In this document: positions 18,318 to 30,305 of the stretch, piece after piece
Position numbering within the stretch: the first letter of the stretch is position 1
Layout of the letters: each line of letters starts with the position of its first letter
DNA from: Gallaecimonas kandeliae
GTDB taxonomy: Bacteria; Pseudomonadota; Gammaproteobacteria; Enterobacterales; Gallaecimonadaceae
Assembly: GCF_030450055.1 (NCBI RefSeq)
Contig: NZ_CP118480.1
Location: forward strand, 2,755,415-2,819,414
DNA length: 64,000 bases
Direction: 5' to 3'
Made by a program: the position numbers and the translations under genes
Notes under the pieces: generated by a model
Databases searched by the model: none
Seen by the model: only the letters and a program-made list of their open reading frames with translations
What the model was told of the DNA's origin: nothing

Positions 18318-18761
18318 ATGAACACTGTCACCTTCTGTTCCCTGACCGACGACGACCGGGTGGCCTTCGCCTGCGCCGTCGCCGCCAAGGCCTATGGCCA
18401 GCAGCAAGCTGTGCTGGTCTATTGCCAGGACAGGGCCCAGGCCGAGGCGGTGGACGAGGCCCTCTGGACCCGCGACCCCGCCTCCTTCATCCCCCACAAC
18501 CTGGCGGACGAAGGCCCCAAGAGCGGCTCGCCCGTGGCCATCTTCTGGCCGGAGGCCGGCCAGCCCAGGGGCAGGGCGGTTTTAATCAATCTCCATGAAG
18601 CCATACCCCATGTTGCGGTACAATGCGGCCACATTTTTGAGGCAGTGCCAGCCAGCGAGCCGCTCAAGATAGCGGCCAGGGCGCGTTTTCGCGCCTACCA
18701 GCAACAGGGCGTCGCACCCAAGCACATGACGCTGGCGGACTTTTTGGCGCAATCCCACTGA
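18318..18761 (+). CDS. holC: DNA polymerase III chi subunit
   Basis: 147 aa (E. coli HolC 147 aa). Chi links the clamp loader (through psi) to single-stranded DNA-binding protein at the replication fork. Features seen: [23 protein letters not shown] at the start, then [22 protein letters not shown], the most conserved stretch of the family, and [13 protein letters not shown] follows GGGAGCCAAC. The valS start is only 8 nt past the stop, so holC and valS are cotranscribed, as in E. coli. Confidence 0.94.
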   Translation: MNTVTFCSLTDDDRVAFACAVAAKAYGQQQAVLVYCQDRAQAEAVDEALWTRDPASFIPHNLADEGPKSGSPVAIFWPEAGQPRGRAVLINLHEAIPHVAVQCGHIFEAVPASEPLKIAARARFRAYQQQGVAPKHMTLADFLAQSH

Positions 18762-18769
18762 GACAAGAC

Positions 18770-21619
<2,850 letters not shown>

Positions 21620-21625
21620 GCAAAT

Positions 21626-21657
21626 AAAGGCCCGGCCAGATTGACCGGGCCTTTTTC
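21626..21657 (+). terminator. Terminator after valS
   Basis: AAAGGCCCGG, a 9-nt loop, CCGGGCCTTT and further Ts. It begins 6 nt past the valS stop. Confidence 0.9.
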
Positions 21658-21711
21658 TTGGCCGCCAATAGTGGCTACAGTAATGACAGCATAACGATAT
21701 TGAGGACTGCC

Positions 21712-23652
21712 GTGGCAAGCACGGATACCTTGCTTCAACACCTGCCCTGTCCCTTGGCCTGGCTGGCGCCCGACGGCGGCCTGCTGGGCTTCAACCAGGC
21801 TTTCGCCGAATTGCTGGGCGAGCCCCAGGCCTTCTTCGAGAGCGAGATGGGCACGGCCTGGCTGAGCCATTGCCGGGAGCTGCCCGCCGCCTGGCAGGAA
21901 AGCTTGCCGGGCAAGAGCCTGGTGCGGGTTCAGGCCAGCCAGTTGCCGGATGCCGGTCCCGTGCTGATCCATGTCCAGCCGGTGGTGGATCTGCACGGCT
22001 CTGTGCTGGATTTGCTGGCCCACCCTGTCTTCCTGCAATGCCCGGACGGCAGCCTGCTGGCCTGCAACCAGGGCTTTGCCGATTTCATAGGCAAGGCCAG
22101 GCAGGATCTCCTGGGGCAGGCGAAAGGCAAGCTCTTCGCCGCTAACTGGCAGCAGGGCCTGGACAACGGCCGCCAGGAACTGTTGGCCGGCACCGAAGGG
22201 CCATCCAGCAAGGTCACCAGCCCAGATGGCAAGCTGTGGTGGGTGCAGAAGCGGCTGCTCCGGCAAGGGAATATCCCCATCGCCATCATCAGCGAGATGT
22301 GGGACATGACCCGCCAGCTGCAGATGGAAGCCGAACTCAGCGCCGGCCAAGGCGACAAACTGACCGGCCTGCTGTCCCGTGACGAGTTCCTGCACCAGTT
22401 GGAAGAGCAGGTCAGGGTCGCCAACCGCATCAAGATGAAGCTGGGCTTGATCCTCCTGGATCTCAAGAACTTCCAACAGATCAACGACGACTTCGGGCAG
22501 CAAGTGGGGGACGCCCTGCTGCTGGCCGCAGGGCAACGCATCCACCAGACATTGCGGGAGACCGACATACTGGCCCGCCTCGACGGCGACCGCTTCGCCA
22601 TACTGGCCGTGCACCTCAACAACAGCCAGGCCATGGCCCAGGTCCACCACAAGCTGGCCATGGCCTTCGAGCGCCCCTTCGAACTGGACGGCAAGCCGGT
22701 GCCCCTGAGCTTCAGGGCCGGGGTGGCCATCTATCCCGACGACACCGACGAAGCCGGTCCATTGTTCAACAACGCCGAGCTGGCCCTGCACCAGCTGAAG
22801 AAAGACGGTGGCGAGGTGCGCTTCTATGACGAGCGCATCGACGCCATGGTGCGGCTGACCCGGGAGCTGGGCAAGGATCTGCGCGGCGCCGCCGGGCGTG
22901 GCGAATTCATGCTGCGCTTCCAGCCCATCGTCAGCGCTTACGGCAACAAGCTGCTGGGGGTGGAAACCCTGGTGCGCTGGCAACACCCCAAGCATGGCAC
23001 CCTGGTCCCCCAGGAGTTCATCTACATCGCCGAGCACGAGGGCCTGATCAACGAGCTGGGTGCCCATGTGCTGGATCTGCTCACCGAGCAGCTCAGGCGC
23101 TGGCTGGACTACGGCATCTATGACCTCTGCCTGACGGTGAACATCTCGCCCCAGCAGCTAAAGGGCCCGGAACTCTTCGAAAAGACCCGGCTGCTGTTGG
23201 CCGAGCTCGGCGGCACCGATCAATTCAGCCTGGAGCTGGAGTTGAACGAGGCCGCCATCCACAACGACGGCCAGCGCTATGCCCAGCAACTGCATGACCT
23301 CAAGAAGCTGGGGGTGCGGCTGTCCATCGACGAGTTCGGCTCCATCAACGGCGCCCTGAACAACCTCACCAAGCTGCCCATCGACACCATCAAGATAGAC
23401 AGGCACTACGTCACCAAGCTGGGCCGGGACTTGGAGGCCCAGACCATGGTCAGGGCCATACTGCGCCTGGGCAAGGATCTTGGGATCCGCACCAGCGCCG
23501 TGGGGGTGGAGGAACTGGAGCAGCTCAACTTCCTGCGCGCCGAAAAGTGTGACCAGGTCCAGGGCTTTGCCGTTTCCGAACCCATGAGCGGCGAGGACTT
23601 CATCACCTGGTACCACAACTTCAATCTGGTCAGGGGCGGTATCCAACCTTGA
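21712..23652 (+). CDS. PAS-GGDEF-EAL protein with degenerate catalytic motifs
   Basis: 646-aa cytosolic protein without membrane helices, starting at GTG 21712 (TTGAGG ribosome site 6 nt upstream). Two PAS-like segments (about 5-120 and 95-210) precede a GGDEF domain (about 225-380) and an EAL domain (about 390-640). The GGDEF signature reads LDGDRF, so cyclase activity is unlikely. In the EAL part, EAL is ETL, the metal-binding DDFG is DEFG and the TES segment is NEA, so phosphodiesterase activity is also doubtful, though KIDR and VQGF are kept. It may work as a c-di-GMP receptor or a protein-interaction platform. It stands between two terminators as a single gene. Confidence 0.88.
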   Translation: MASTDTLLQHLPCPLAWLAPDGGLLGFNQAFAELLGEPQAFFESEMGTAWLSHCRELPAAWQESLPGKSLVRVQASQLPDAGPVLIHVQPVVDLHGSVLDLLAHPVFLQCPDGSLLACNQGFADFIGKARQDLLGQAKGKLFAANWQQGLDNGRQELLAGTEGPSSKVTSPDGKLWWVQKRLLRQGNIPIAIISEMWDMTRQLQMEAELSAGQGDKLTGLLSRDEFLHQLEEQVRVANRIKMKLGLILLDLKNFQQINDDFGQQVGDALLLAAGQRIHQTLRETDILARLDGDRFAILAVHLNNSQAMAQVHHKLAMAFERPFELDGKPVPLSFRAGVAIYPDDTDEAGPLFNNAELALHQLKKDGGEVRFYDERIDAMVRLTRELGKDLRGAAGRGEFMLRFQPIVSAYGNKLLGVETLVRWQHPKHGTLVPQEFIYIAEHEGLINELGAHVLDLLTEQLRRWLDYGIYDLCLTVNISPQQLKGPELFEKTRLLLAELGGTDQFSLELELNEAAIHNDGQRYAQQLHDLKKLGVRLSIDEFGSINGALNNLTKLPIDTIKIDRHYVTKLGRDLEAQTMVRAILRLGKDLGIRTSAVGVEELEQLNFLRAEKCDQVQGFAVSEPMSGEDFITWYHNFNLVRGGIQP

Positions 23653-23677
23653 AAAGGCGCCGGCAGGCGCCTTTTTA
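23652..23677 (+). terminator. Terminator after the degenerate GGDEF/EAL gene
   Basis: AAAAGGCGCC-GGCA-GGCGCCTTTTTATT, overlapping the end of the stop codon. Confidence 0.92.
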
Positions 23678-23748
23678 TTGACCTAAGGCATCCAAGCCCC
23701 CTCTTCTAATTTGAGGCCTGATGCCTAAGATCCTGAACCGTAACTAAA

Positions 23749-23767
23749 ATGTCACATAATCGTCATA
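23749..23767 (+). promoter_or_regulatory. Pho-box-like direct repeat upstream of the chemoreceptor
   Basis: ATGTCAC-ATAA-TCGTCAT: two GTCA cores spaced 11 bp in the 7-4-7 layout of PhoB sites, about 107 bp before the chemoreceptor start. One heptamer is imperfect, and the surrounding region is AT-rich, so chance is possible. Confidence 0.35.
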
Positions 23768-23873
23768 TTAGAACGCACTAAAGCCTTCACAATGTGCCCG
23801 CGTCGCACAGGCCAAGGACAGCCGCTCCCGGCCTGATGCCCCAGCGGTAACCTTATGAGGAGTATCAAGGCCC

Positions 23874-25799
23874 ATGGCGTTCAAGCTGTCCGTCCTCACC
23901 TTGCCGTTCAGGCGCCTCTTTCGCCTGCAGCTCTCCATCACCCAGAAGGTGATGCTGGGTTTCCTGCTGCTGGTGCTCTGCCTGCTTGGCGGCAGCCTTA
24001 CCACCCTCTTCTCCGGCTACCAGATCCGCAGCCAAATAGACAACATGACGGGCCGCACCACCCCCCTGGTGCTCCAGACCAGCAAGATCTCGGTGGTGCT
24101 GCTCAACGCCGACCGCCAATTGCGCAGCGTCCCCGGCAGCCAGGACAGCCACCCTGCCATCACCACCATGAACAACTTCACCGATCTGCAGGGTGACTTC
24201 GACCAGGCCCTGACCGAGCTCAAACGGCTGGCCCAGGGCTCCGAGGACCTGTTGTCCCTGATCGATCCCCTCAATACCCTGGATACGGACTACTTCGACC
24301 AGGGCAAGGAGCTGGGCAAGCAGCAGCTGGCACTGCTGGACACCCGCGACAAGATCAAGGCAATCCGCAGCCAGTGGCGTGCCCAACTCAGCCAGTTGCA
24401 GGCCAAGGAAGGCGCCGACAGCGCCGCCCTGGACAGCCTCGACAAGGCCACCCTGGCGCTGCTGGACGCCAGCGACAGCTTCGAACTGAGCAAGCTGGCC
24501 GGCGATCAGCAACAGGCCCTGGCCTCAGTCAACGATGACCCGCTCAAGGCCAGCAGCCAGCAGTTGGCCCAGCTCAAGGGCCGGCAGCTGGAGCTGGCCG
24601 ATGCCGTGCAGCAGTTGGCGGAGCAGACCGTCAGCACCATCGACTACGCCACCGCCGTGCTGGGCACCGTCGACCAGACGGCCCACGACCGTATGGGCCA
24701 GGGCGCCGAGCACATAGGCCAGGCCCTGACCCTCAGCCGTTGGCTGTCCCTGGGCAGCCTCGGGATCTCCCTGCTGCTGGCGGCGGTGGTGGCCGTCAGC
24801 ATCTACCGCAGCATCAAGAAGCCCTTGGCCGAACTGCTGGCGGTGCAACACGCCGCCGTCCAAGGCGACATGACCCGGGAAGTGGGCTACCGCAGCCACA
24901 ACGAGTTCGGTCTGCTGTCCTCCAGCACCAACCAGCTGTTGGGTCATATCCGCCAGTTGCTGGAAGAGATCAGCCAAGGGGCCGGCCGACTGACCTCAGT
25001 AGTGGAGACCAACCGCGAACAGTCCACCGCCACCCACCAGGCATTGAACCAGCAGCGCCAGCAGACCCAGCAGGTCAATGTCGCCATGGGCGAAATGGAA
25101 AAGGCGGTACAGGAGGTGGCCCAGAGCGCCGCCCAGACCCTGACCCGCATCCAGGACATGGCAAAGGCGGTGGCCTCGGGCCAACAGCGCATGAGCGCCA
25201 ATATCGACGCCACCCAGGCCCTGGCCGACAAGCTGGAGAGCTCAGGCAAGGCCATAGACGAGGTGGAGGACTACTCCATGCGCATCGGCGGTGTGCTGGA
25301 CGTCATCCAGGGCGTGGCGGAGCAGACCAACCTGCTGGCCCTCAACGCCGCCATAGAGGCGGCCAGGGCCGGTGAACATGGCCGCGGCTTCGCGGTGGTG
25401 GCCAGCGAGGTACGCAACCTGGCCCAGCAGACGGCGGAATCGGCCAAGACCATCCACCAGATGATCGACAACCTGCAGCGCAGCACCCAGGGCGCCGTCA
25501 AGCTGGTGGCCGAGTGCCGCCAGGAGATGGACAGGGGCCTGGAGCAGAGCGCCAAGGCGGCGGACGCCATGGGCGAGGTGCAGGGCATGTTGCGGGAAGT
25601 GAGCGGTAACTCGGAGCAGATCGCCACCGCCGCCGCCCAGCAGCAGGCCACCACAGAAGACATCGCCAGGAGCCTGGTGCAGATCGCCGAGATCACCGAG
25701 CACAATCACCAGGGGGTCTCGGCCTTCACCGAGTCGAGCCGCCAGATGGAATCCCTGGTGCAGGCCCAGGATCAGCTGCTGCGCCGCTTCCAGCGCTGA
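23874..25799 (+). CDS. Methyl-accepting chemotaxis protein
   Basis: 641-aa membrane chemoreceptor. TM1 is about residues 26-48 ([16 protein letters not shown]), a mostly helical periplasmic ligand domain runs to about 287, and TM2 is about 289-311 ([19 protein letters not shown]). A HAMP domain follows, then the cytoplasmic signalling coiled coil with the invariant tip [34 protein letters not shown] just after. No C-terminal CheR pentapeptide is seen; the end is LRRFQR. The ligand is not predictable from sequence. The ATG follows GAGGAG and AAGG elements. The last 74 bp overlap the converging lipase gene. Confidence 0.95.
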   Translation: MAFKLSVLTLPFRRLFRLQLSITQKVMLGFLLLVLCLLGGSLTTLFSGYQIRSQIDNMTGRTTPLVLQTSKISVVLLNADRQLRSVPGSQDSHPAITTMNNFTDLQGDFDQALTELKRLAQGSEDLLSLIDPLNTLDTDYFDQGKELGKQQLALLDTRDKIKAIRSQWRAQLSQLQAKEGADSAALDSLDKATLALLDASDSFELSKLAGDQQQALASVNDDPLKASSQQLAQLKGRQLELADAVQQLAEQTVSTIDYATAVLGTVDQTAHDRMGQGAEHIGQALTLSRWLSLGSLGISLLLAAVVAVSIYRSIKKPLAELLAVQHAAVQGDMTREVGYRSHNEFGLLSSSTNQLLGHIRQLLEEISQGAGRLTSVVETNREQSTATHQALNQQRQQTQQVNVAMGEMEKAVQEVAQSAAQTLTRIQDMAKAVASGQQRMSANIDATQALADKLESSGKAIDEVEDYSMRIGGVLDVIQGVAEQTNLLALNAAIEAARAGEHGRGFAVVASEVRNLAQQTAESAKTIHQMIDNLQRSTQGAVKLVAECRQEMDRGLEQSAKAADAMGEVQGMLREVSGNSEQIATAAAQQQATTEDIARSLVQIAEITEHNHQGVSAFTESSRQMESLVQAQDQLLRRFQR

Positions 25800-27291
25800 G
25801 GATATTAAGCACCAAGGCGATGGCCTGGGGGTTGCGGTAAGAGTCGTGGTGCCCCTCGACGATCAGCTCCGGGGCATAGTCCTGGTGGGCACTTTGGTAT
25901 TTCACAACGCCATCGTCACTGCAATGGGCCGCAACGCTATAGCAGCCCGGCACCTGGTTACCCAACACCGACCAGGCCCTGATCCCCTGCGCCGGGTGCA
26001 TCTCGGCCAAGGCCTTGATCAGCGGATGATCGGCCCTTAGCACCTCGATACTCGACGGCCGCCTGCCCTGCAAATAGGGCCGCATCTGCGGTTTCACCAG
26101 GCCTTGGTACTGGTCGACGAAGGAAAAGGCCGACGACAGCCGCTTGGGCAGGGACACGAAAAAGGCGGCGATACGGGCCAGCAGGGAGCGCGATAACGGT
26201 GCCCCCCTGTGAGGCGTATCCATGAACACCACCTTGTCCACCTCGGGTACATGCTGGAAATGGAAGATCCGCCTGGCCCCCTCCACCTTCTCCCCCAGTT
26301 GCTGGCGCATCTGGGGGTAGCTCTTGATGAAAGTGGCGTTCCACAGCACCTCCCCCGAGTCGGTGGCCAAGGCCTTGGCGATAATGCCGCCCAGGCTGTG
26401 CCCGACCAGGGTGATGTGGGGATGCAGCCCCTGGGCATGGAAAGGCGCCAGCCTTTCCTCCAGCAGTCGGCGGACTCGGTCGCTGTTGTAAAGAGGCGGT
26501 CCTCCCGTCTCGTAGAAGAGATGCCAGATCTGGTAGCGGGCCACCAGTCCCGGGTCACGCAGTATGGCCAGGCTCAGCTCCCGCCAGATCAGGGGGCTGG
26601 AATCCAGGCCATGGAGCATCAGCACTATGTCCTTGTGCAGATCCAAGGGTTGCAGCTGGTAGATGCCGAAGCTCTTGGTGTCATCGGCGTTGAACAACCC
26701 CGGGTTCTCATAACGCCCTATGTAGGCCACCGACAGCAGGGCCTGGTAGGGCATGGCGTAGTCCAGGCGCAGCGGCTGCCCATCCAGGCGGTAGCCGGCC
26801 GGCAGGCCATAGAGGAAGAGGGGTTTGACCACCAGGGACTGACTGTGGATCTCGGTCACGAAGGTAAGGGGTTCGAAAAGCCCTTCGAAGGGATAGAAAG
26901 GTTCCGTCTTGGGGTTACGCGGCCGGTAGTGGTAGCCGGAGACGCCGAGGGCCTTGCCGTCTACCATGGTGTCCTTGGGCACCACCAGGGCGCTGCAGGG
27001 CCCGCCGCAGGCGAAACTGGCCCCTTGGCAGGCCTTGTTGCCATGCTCATAGAGGCACTGGCCCAACAGCTCCCGTAGCAGTTGGTTGTAGAGGCGGAGA
27101 TCCTGGCCGGGCTCTGCTCCCAGTAGAGCCAAGGCCATCCAGTTGGCCCTGCCCTTGTCCTGCTCTGCCAGCCACCCCAGGCCCTGGGCCTGCTCCTGCC
27201 AGAGCGCCAGCTCCCGGTTCTGGCGCTCTTTTGTGATGGAACAGGCCGCCAGCAGCAGCGTCAGCAACAACAGCAGTGAACGCATCCTCAT
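25726..27291 (-). CDS. Lipoprotein alpha/beta-hydrolase (lipase/esterase family)
   Basis: 521 aa with a lipoprotein signal: [17 protein letters not shown], a lipobox (LAAC) with the acylated Cys at residue 17. The serine-hydrolase elbow GHSLGG lies in [17 protein letters not shown] (about 294-310), preceded by [18 protein letters not shown], which is the oxyanion region. A candidate Asp/His pair is in [19 protein letters not shown] and the late EGHHDSYRN. It resembles lipases with a PGAP1-type core; substrate is unknown. The serine after the lipobox Cys (CSITK) would favour sorting to the outer membrane. Start ATG 27291, or ATG 27285 two codons in. The final 25 codons lie antisense to the chemoreceptor gene. 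Confidence 0.82.
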   Translation of the reverse strand: MRMRSLLLLLTLLLAACSITKERQNRELALWQEQAQGLGWLAEQDKGRANWMALALLGAEPGQDLRLYNQLLRELLGQCLYEHGNKACQGASFACGGPCSALVVPKDTMVDGKALGVSGYHYRPRNPKTEPFYPFEGLFEPLTFVTEIHSQSLVVKPLFLYGLPAGYRLDGQPLRLDYAMPYQALLSVAYIGRYENPGLFNADDTKSFGIYQLQPLDLHKDIVLMLHGLDSSPLIWRELSLAILRDPGLVARYQIWHLFYETGGPPLYNSDRVRRLLEERLAPFHAQGLHPHITLVGHSLGGIIAKALATDSGEVLWNATFIKSYPQMRQQLGEKVEGARRIFHFQHVPEVDKVVFMDTPHRGAPLSRSLLARIAAFFVSLPKRLSSAFSFVDQYQGLVKPQMRPYLQGRRPSSIEVLRADHPLIKALAEMHPAQGIRAWSVLGNQVPGCYSVAAHCSDDGVVKYQSAHQDYAPELIVEGHHDSYRNPQAIALVLNILSAGSGAAADPGPAPGIPSGGSTR

Positions 27292-27472
27292 TTCCCCGGC
27301 ATGTCTCTACTCAACTGTAGTTCGCCGGTCCCGGTTGGCGCTTTGGCCCCCCTTGTACTAAAGATCCTCAGCAGGGTATCGCTGGCTTGGGATGCCCTTT
27401 TAGATCCGATGCTTAGGGGCCGCCCCGACTGCCACTGCATGGACCCTCCCCTGCCGCAAAGGAGTTGCAACC

Positions 27473-29701
27473 ATGGTCAATGCCAGCCTCGCCAACCAGG
27501 TCGAACAGCTCACCGCCATCATCAACGCCGTGCCCACCGCCGTCATAGTAGTGGCGCCGGGCGGCACCATGACCCTGGTCAACCACCAGGCGCAGCAGCT
27601 GTTCGGCTACGGCAGCGAAGAGCTGCTGGGCCAATCGGTGGACATGCTGCTGCCACAGCGCTATCGCCAGGCTCATCCGGCCCTGCGGGACAGCTTCCAA
27701 ACCCAGCCCAGTGCCAGGCCCATGGGGGCGGGCCGGGATCTCTTCGGCCTGCGCAAGGACGGCACCGAGTTTCCCGTGGAGATAGGCCTGACCCCGCTGG
27801 AAACGGAAGAAGGTACCCTGGTGGTCAGTTCCATCAATGACATCTCGGAACGCAAGCGCTTGGAAAGGCGTTTTCGCGCCACCATAGAGTCGGCCCCCAC
27901 CGCCATGGTGATGATCGACGCCCAGGGCACCATGGTGCTGATCAACAAGGAGCTGGAACGCTTGTTCGGATACCAAAGGGACGAGCTGTTGCATCACAAG
28001 GTGGAGATGTTGCTGCCGCCCCGCTACCAGGCCGAGCACCCCTCGTTGCGGAGCGGTTTCTTTGCCGCTCCCCAGGCCAGGCGCATGGGGGTCGGACGGG
28101 ATCTCTTCGCCCAGCACAAGGACGGAGAAGAGTTCCCGGTGGAGATAGGCCTCAGCCCGGTGCAGACGGACGAAGGCACCTTCGTGCTGGCGGCCATAGT
28201 CGACATCACAGAGCGCAAACAGATCCAGGACGCGGTCAAGGAAAGCGAAGAAAACTTCCGGCTGATGGTGGAAGGCATCCAGGACTACGCCCTCTTCATG
28301 TTGGACCCAAAAGGGCGGGTGGCCAGCTGGAACTCGGGCGCCCACCGCCTCAAAGGCTACGATGAGGCCGAGATACTGGGCCGGCATTTCTCCTGTTTTT
28401 ATACCCCCGAGGACATCCAGGCCGGCAAGCCGCAAAAGGAACTGGAAATAGCCAAGACCCAGGGCCGCTGTGAGGAAGAGAGCTGGCGGATCCGCAAGGA
28501 CGGCAGCCGCTTCTGGGCCAACGTCATCATCAGTGCCCTGCGCGACAAGCAGGGCAAACTGCGCGGCTTTGCCAAGGTCACCCGCGACTTCACCGAACGC
28601 AAGCGCCTGGAAAGCCTTTTCCGCGCCACAGTCGAATCGGCGCCCATCGCCATGGTGATGATAGGCGGCGATGGGGCCATCCAACTGGTCAACGCCGAGA
28701 CGGAAAGGTTGTTCGGCTACCAGCGGGCGGAGCTGCTGGACAAGCCCATAGAGCAGTTGCTCCCGGAGCGTTATCGCCCTGGCCATCCGGCCATGCGCAC
28801 CGGCTTCTTCGCCACCCCCCAGGCCAGGCGCATGGGGGGTGGTCGGGATCTCTTCGCCCTGCGTAAGGACGGCAGCGAATTCCCGGTGGAGATCGGCCTC
28901 AACCCGGTAAGTACCGAAGCGGGCACCCTGGTGTTGGCAGCCATAGTGGATCTCACCGAACGCAAGCGCACCGCCGACGCCACCTTGCAACAACTCAACG
29001 ACGAGCTGGGTCGCAGCAATGTGGAGCTGCAGCGCTTCGCCTACGTGGCCTCCCATGACCTGCAGACCCCGCTGCGCAACGTCGCCAGTTTCGTGGAGCT
29101 GCTGAACGCCACCTATGGCCAACTACTGGACGACCAGGGCAAGGACTGGATACGGCGCATCACCCAGTCGGTCAAACAGCAACAGTTGCTGGTCAAGGAT
29201 CTGCTGGAGTTTTCCAGGGTCAATGCCCAGTCCCATCCCTTCGAGCGATTGCCGGCACGGCAGCTGGTGGATATCGCCGTCACCCTGCTGGAATCCTCGT
29301 TGCGCGAATCCCACGCCGAGATCCAATGTGGGGAATTGCCCGATGTCACAGGGGACAGGTCCCAACTGGTGCAGCTCCTGGCCAACCTCATCGGCAATGC
29401 CATCAAGTATCGGAGCGACGCTCCGCCCCTGGTGCAGATCAGCGCCAGCCACCAGGACGGGGAATGGTGCTTCGCCATCAAGGACAACGGCATCGGCATG
29501 GAGCAGCGCTACCTGGAACGGATCTTCGAGATCTTCGAACGCCTGCATGACCAACGCGCCTACCCGGGCAGCGGTATTGGCCTGGCCATCTGTCGCCGGG
29601 TCATACAACGCCACGGTGGCCGCATCTGGGTGGAGTCCAGCCCAGGCCAGGGCAGTACCTTCTACTTCACCCTTCCAGAACAACCAGAGGACAAGGCATG
29701 A
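27473..29701 (+). CDS. Soluble histidine kinase with four PAS domains
   Basis: 742 aa and no membrane helices, so a cytosolic sensor. Four PAS domains are at about residues 15-125, 135-250, 258-375 and 385-497. PAS1, 2 and 4 are near-copies that share LFGY...ELL, LLP.RY, a GRDLF block and KDG.EFPVEIGL; PAS3 is of a different type (WNSGAHRLKGYDEAEILG). A phytochrome-like HisKA follows with His528 in ASHDLQTPLRNV, then HATPase motifs NLIGNAIKY, DNGIGM and GSGIGLAICRRV. The ATG follows AAAGGAGTTGCAACC. It overlaps the receiver gene by 4 nt (ATGA), so the two form a cognate pair. The ligand or cofactor is not predictable. Confidence 0.9.
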   Translation: MVNASLANQVEQLTAIINAVPTAVIVVAPGGTMTLVNHQAQQLFGYGSEELLGQSVDMLLPQRYRQAHPALRDSFQTQPSARPMGAGRDLFGLRKDGTEFPVEIGLTPLETEEGTLVVSSINDISERKRLERRFRATIESAPTAMVMIDAQGTMVLINKELERLFGYQRDELLHHKVEMLLPPRYQAEHPSLRSGFFAAPQARRMGVGRDLFAQHKDGEEFPVEIGLSPVQTDEGTFVLAAIVDITERKQIQDAVKESEENFRLMVEGIQDYALFMLDPKGRVASWNSGAHRLKGYDEAEILGRHFSCFYTPEDIQAGKPQKELEIAKTQGRCEEESWRIRKDGSRFWANVIISALRDKQGKLRGFAKVTRDFTERKRLESLFRATVESAPIAMVMIGGDGAIQLVNAETERLFGYQRAELLDKPIEQLLPERYRPGHPAMRTGFFATPQARRMGGGRDLFALRKDGSEFPVEIGLNPVSTEAGTLVLAAIVDLTERKRTADATLQQLNDELGRSNVELQRFAYVASHDLQTPLRNVASFVELLNATYGQLLDDQGKDWIRRITQSVKQQQLLVKDLLEFSRVNAQSHPFERLPARQLVDIAVTLLESSLRESHAEIQCGELPDVTGDRSQLVQLLANLIGNAIKYRSDAPPLVQISASHQDGEWCFAIKDNGIGMEQRYLERIFEIFERLHDQRAYPGSGIGLAICRRVIQRHGGRIWVESSPGQGSTFYFTLPEQPEDKA

Positions 29702-30156
29702 ACGACATGTTAAACCGCGGACGGCCAGCAGAGATCCTGCTGGTGGAAGACAACGACAACGACGTAGAGCTGACCAAGATAGGCTTCCAGCGCACCCGCC
29801 TGGCGGTCAACCTGCACCATGTGCCGGACGGCGAAGAATGCATGGCTTTCCTGCGCCGCCAGGGCCAGTATGCCGAAGTCCCGACCCCGGACCTGATACT
29901 GCTGGATCTCAACATGCCACGCATGAACGGCCGGGAGGTGCTGCAAGCCATCAGCGAAGATCCCGAACTGCGCCACCTGCCGGTGGTGGTGCTCACCACC
30001 TCCGATGCCGAAAAGGACGTCTTGACCTCCTACCGGTTGCGCTGCAGTTCCTACATCGTCAAGCCGGTGGATTTCGAAAACTTCGCCAAGGTGGTGCAGT
30101 CCCTCACCGACTACTGGTTCACCCTGGTGGTGCTGCCGCCGGGCAAAGGGCAATGA
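29698..30156 (+). CDS. Single-domain response regulator (Rcp1-like)
   Basis: 152-aa stand-alone receiver domain. Acidic pocket in LLVEDNDNDVEL, phospho-acceptor Asp70 in LILLDLNMP, the Thr/Ser of VVVLTTSDAEKD, and the Lys of YIVKPVDFENF. The pattern of DND after ED and the long alpha4 region are typical of the Rcp1 group that partners phytochrome-like kinases. It has no output domain, so it probably relays phosphate or regulates through protein contact. The start ATG overlaps the stop of the upstream kinase (ATGA), and a terminator follows 10 nt after. Confidence 0.92.
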   Translation: MNDMLNRGRPAEILLVEDNDNDVELTKIGFQRTRLAVNLHHVPDGEECMAFLRRQGQYAEVPTPDLILLDLNMPRMNGREVLQAISEDPELRHLPVVVLTTSDAEKDVLTSYRLRCSSYIVKPVDFENFAKVVQSLTDYWFTLVVLPPGKGQ

Positions 30157-30165
30157 TGAGCGAGG

Positions 30166-30190
30166 AAAAGCCGGCAGACGCCGGCTTTCT
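30166..30190 (+). terminator. Terminator after the PAS-kinase/receiver operon
   Basis: AAAGCCGGC-AGAC-GCCGGCTTT followed by CTTC. The T run is short, so termination may be incomplete. Confidence 0.75.
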
Positions 30191-30305
30191 TCATCAAAGG
30201 CCCAAAGAACCCGGCGGGTGCCAAGGCCCAAGGCCACTGCGGCTCTAGACATTCCCCCACAGACATGATGTTGTGATTTTTTGACATGCTGTCGGATAAC
30301 CGAGA

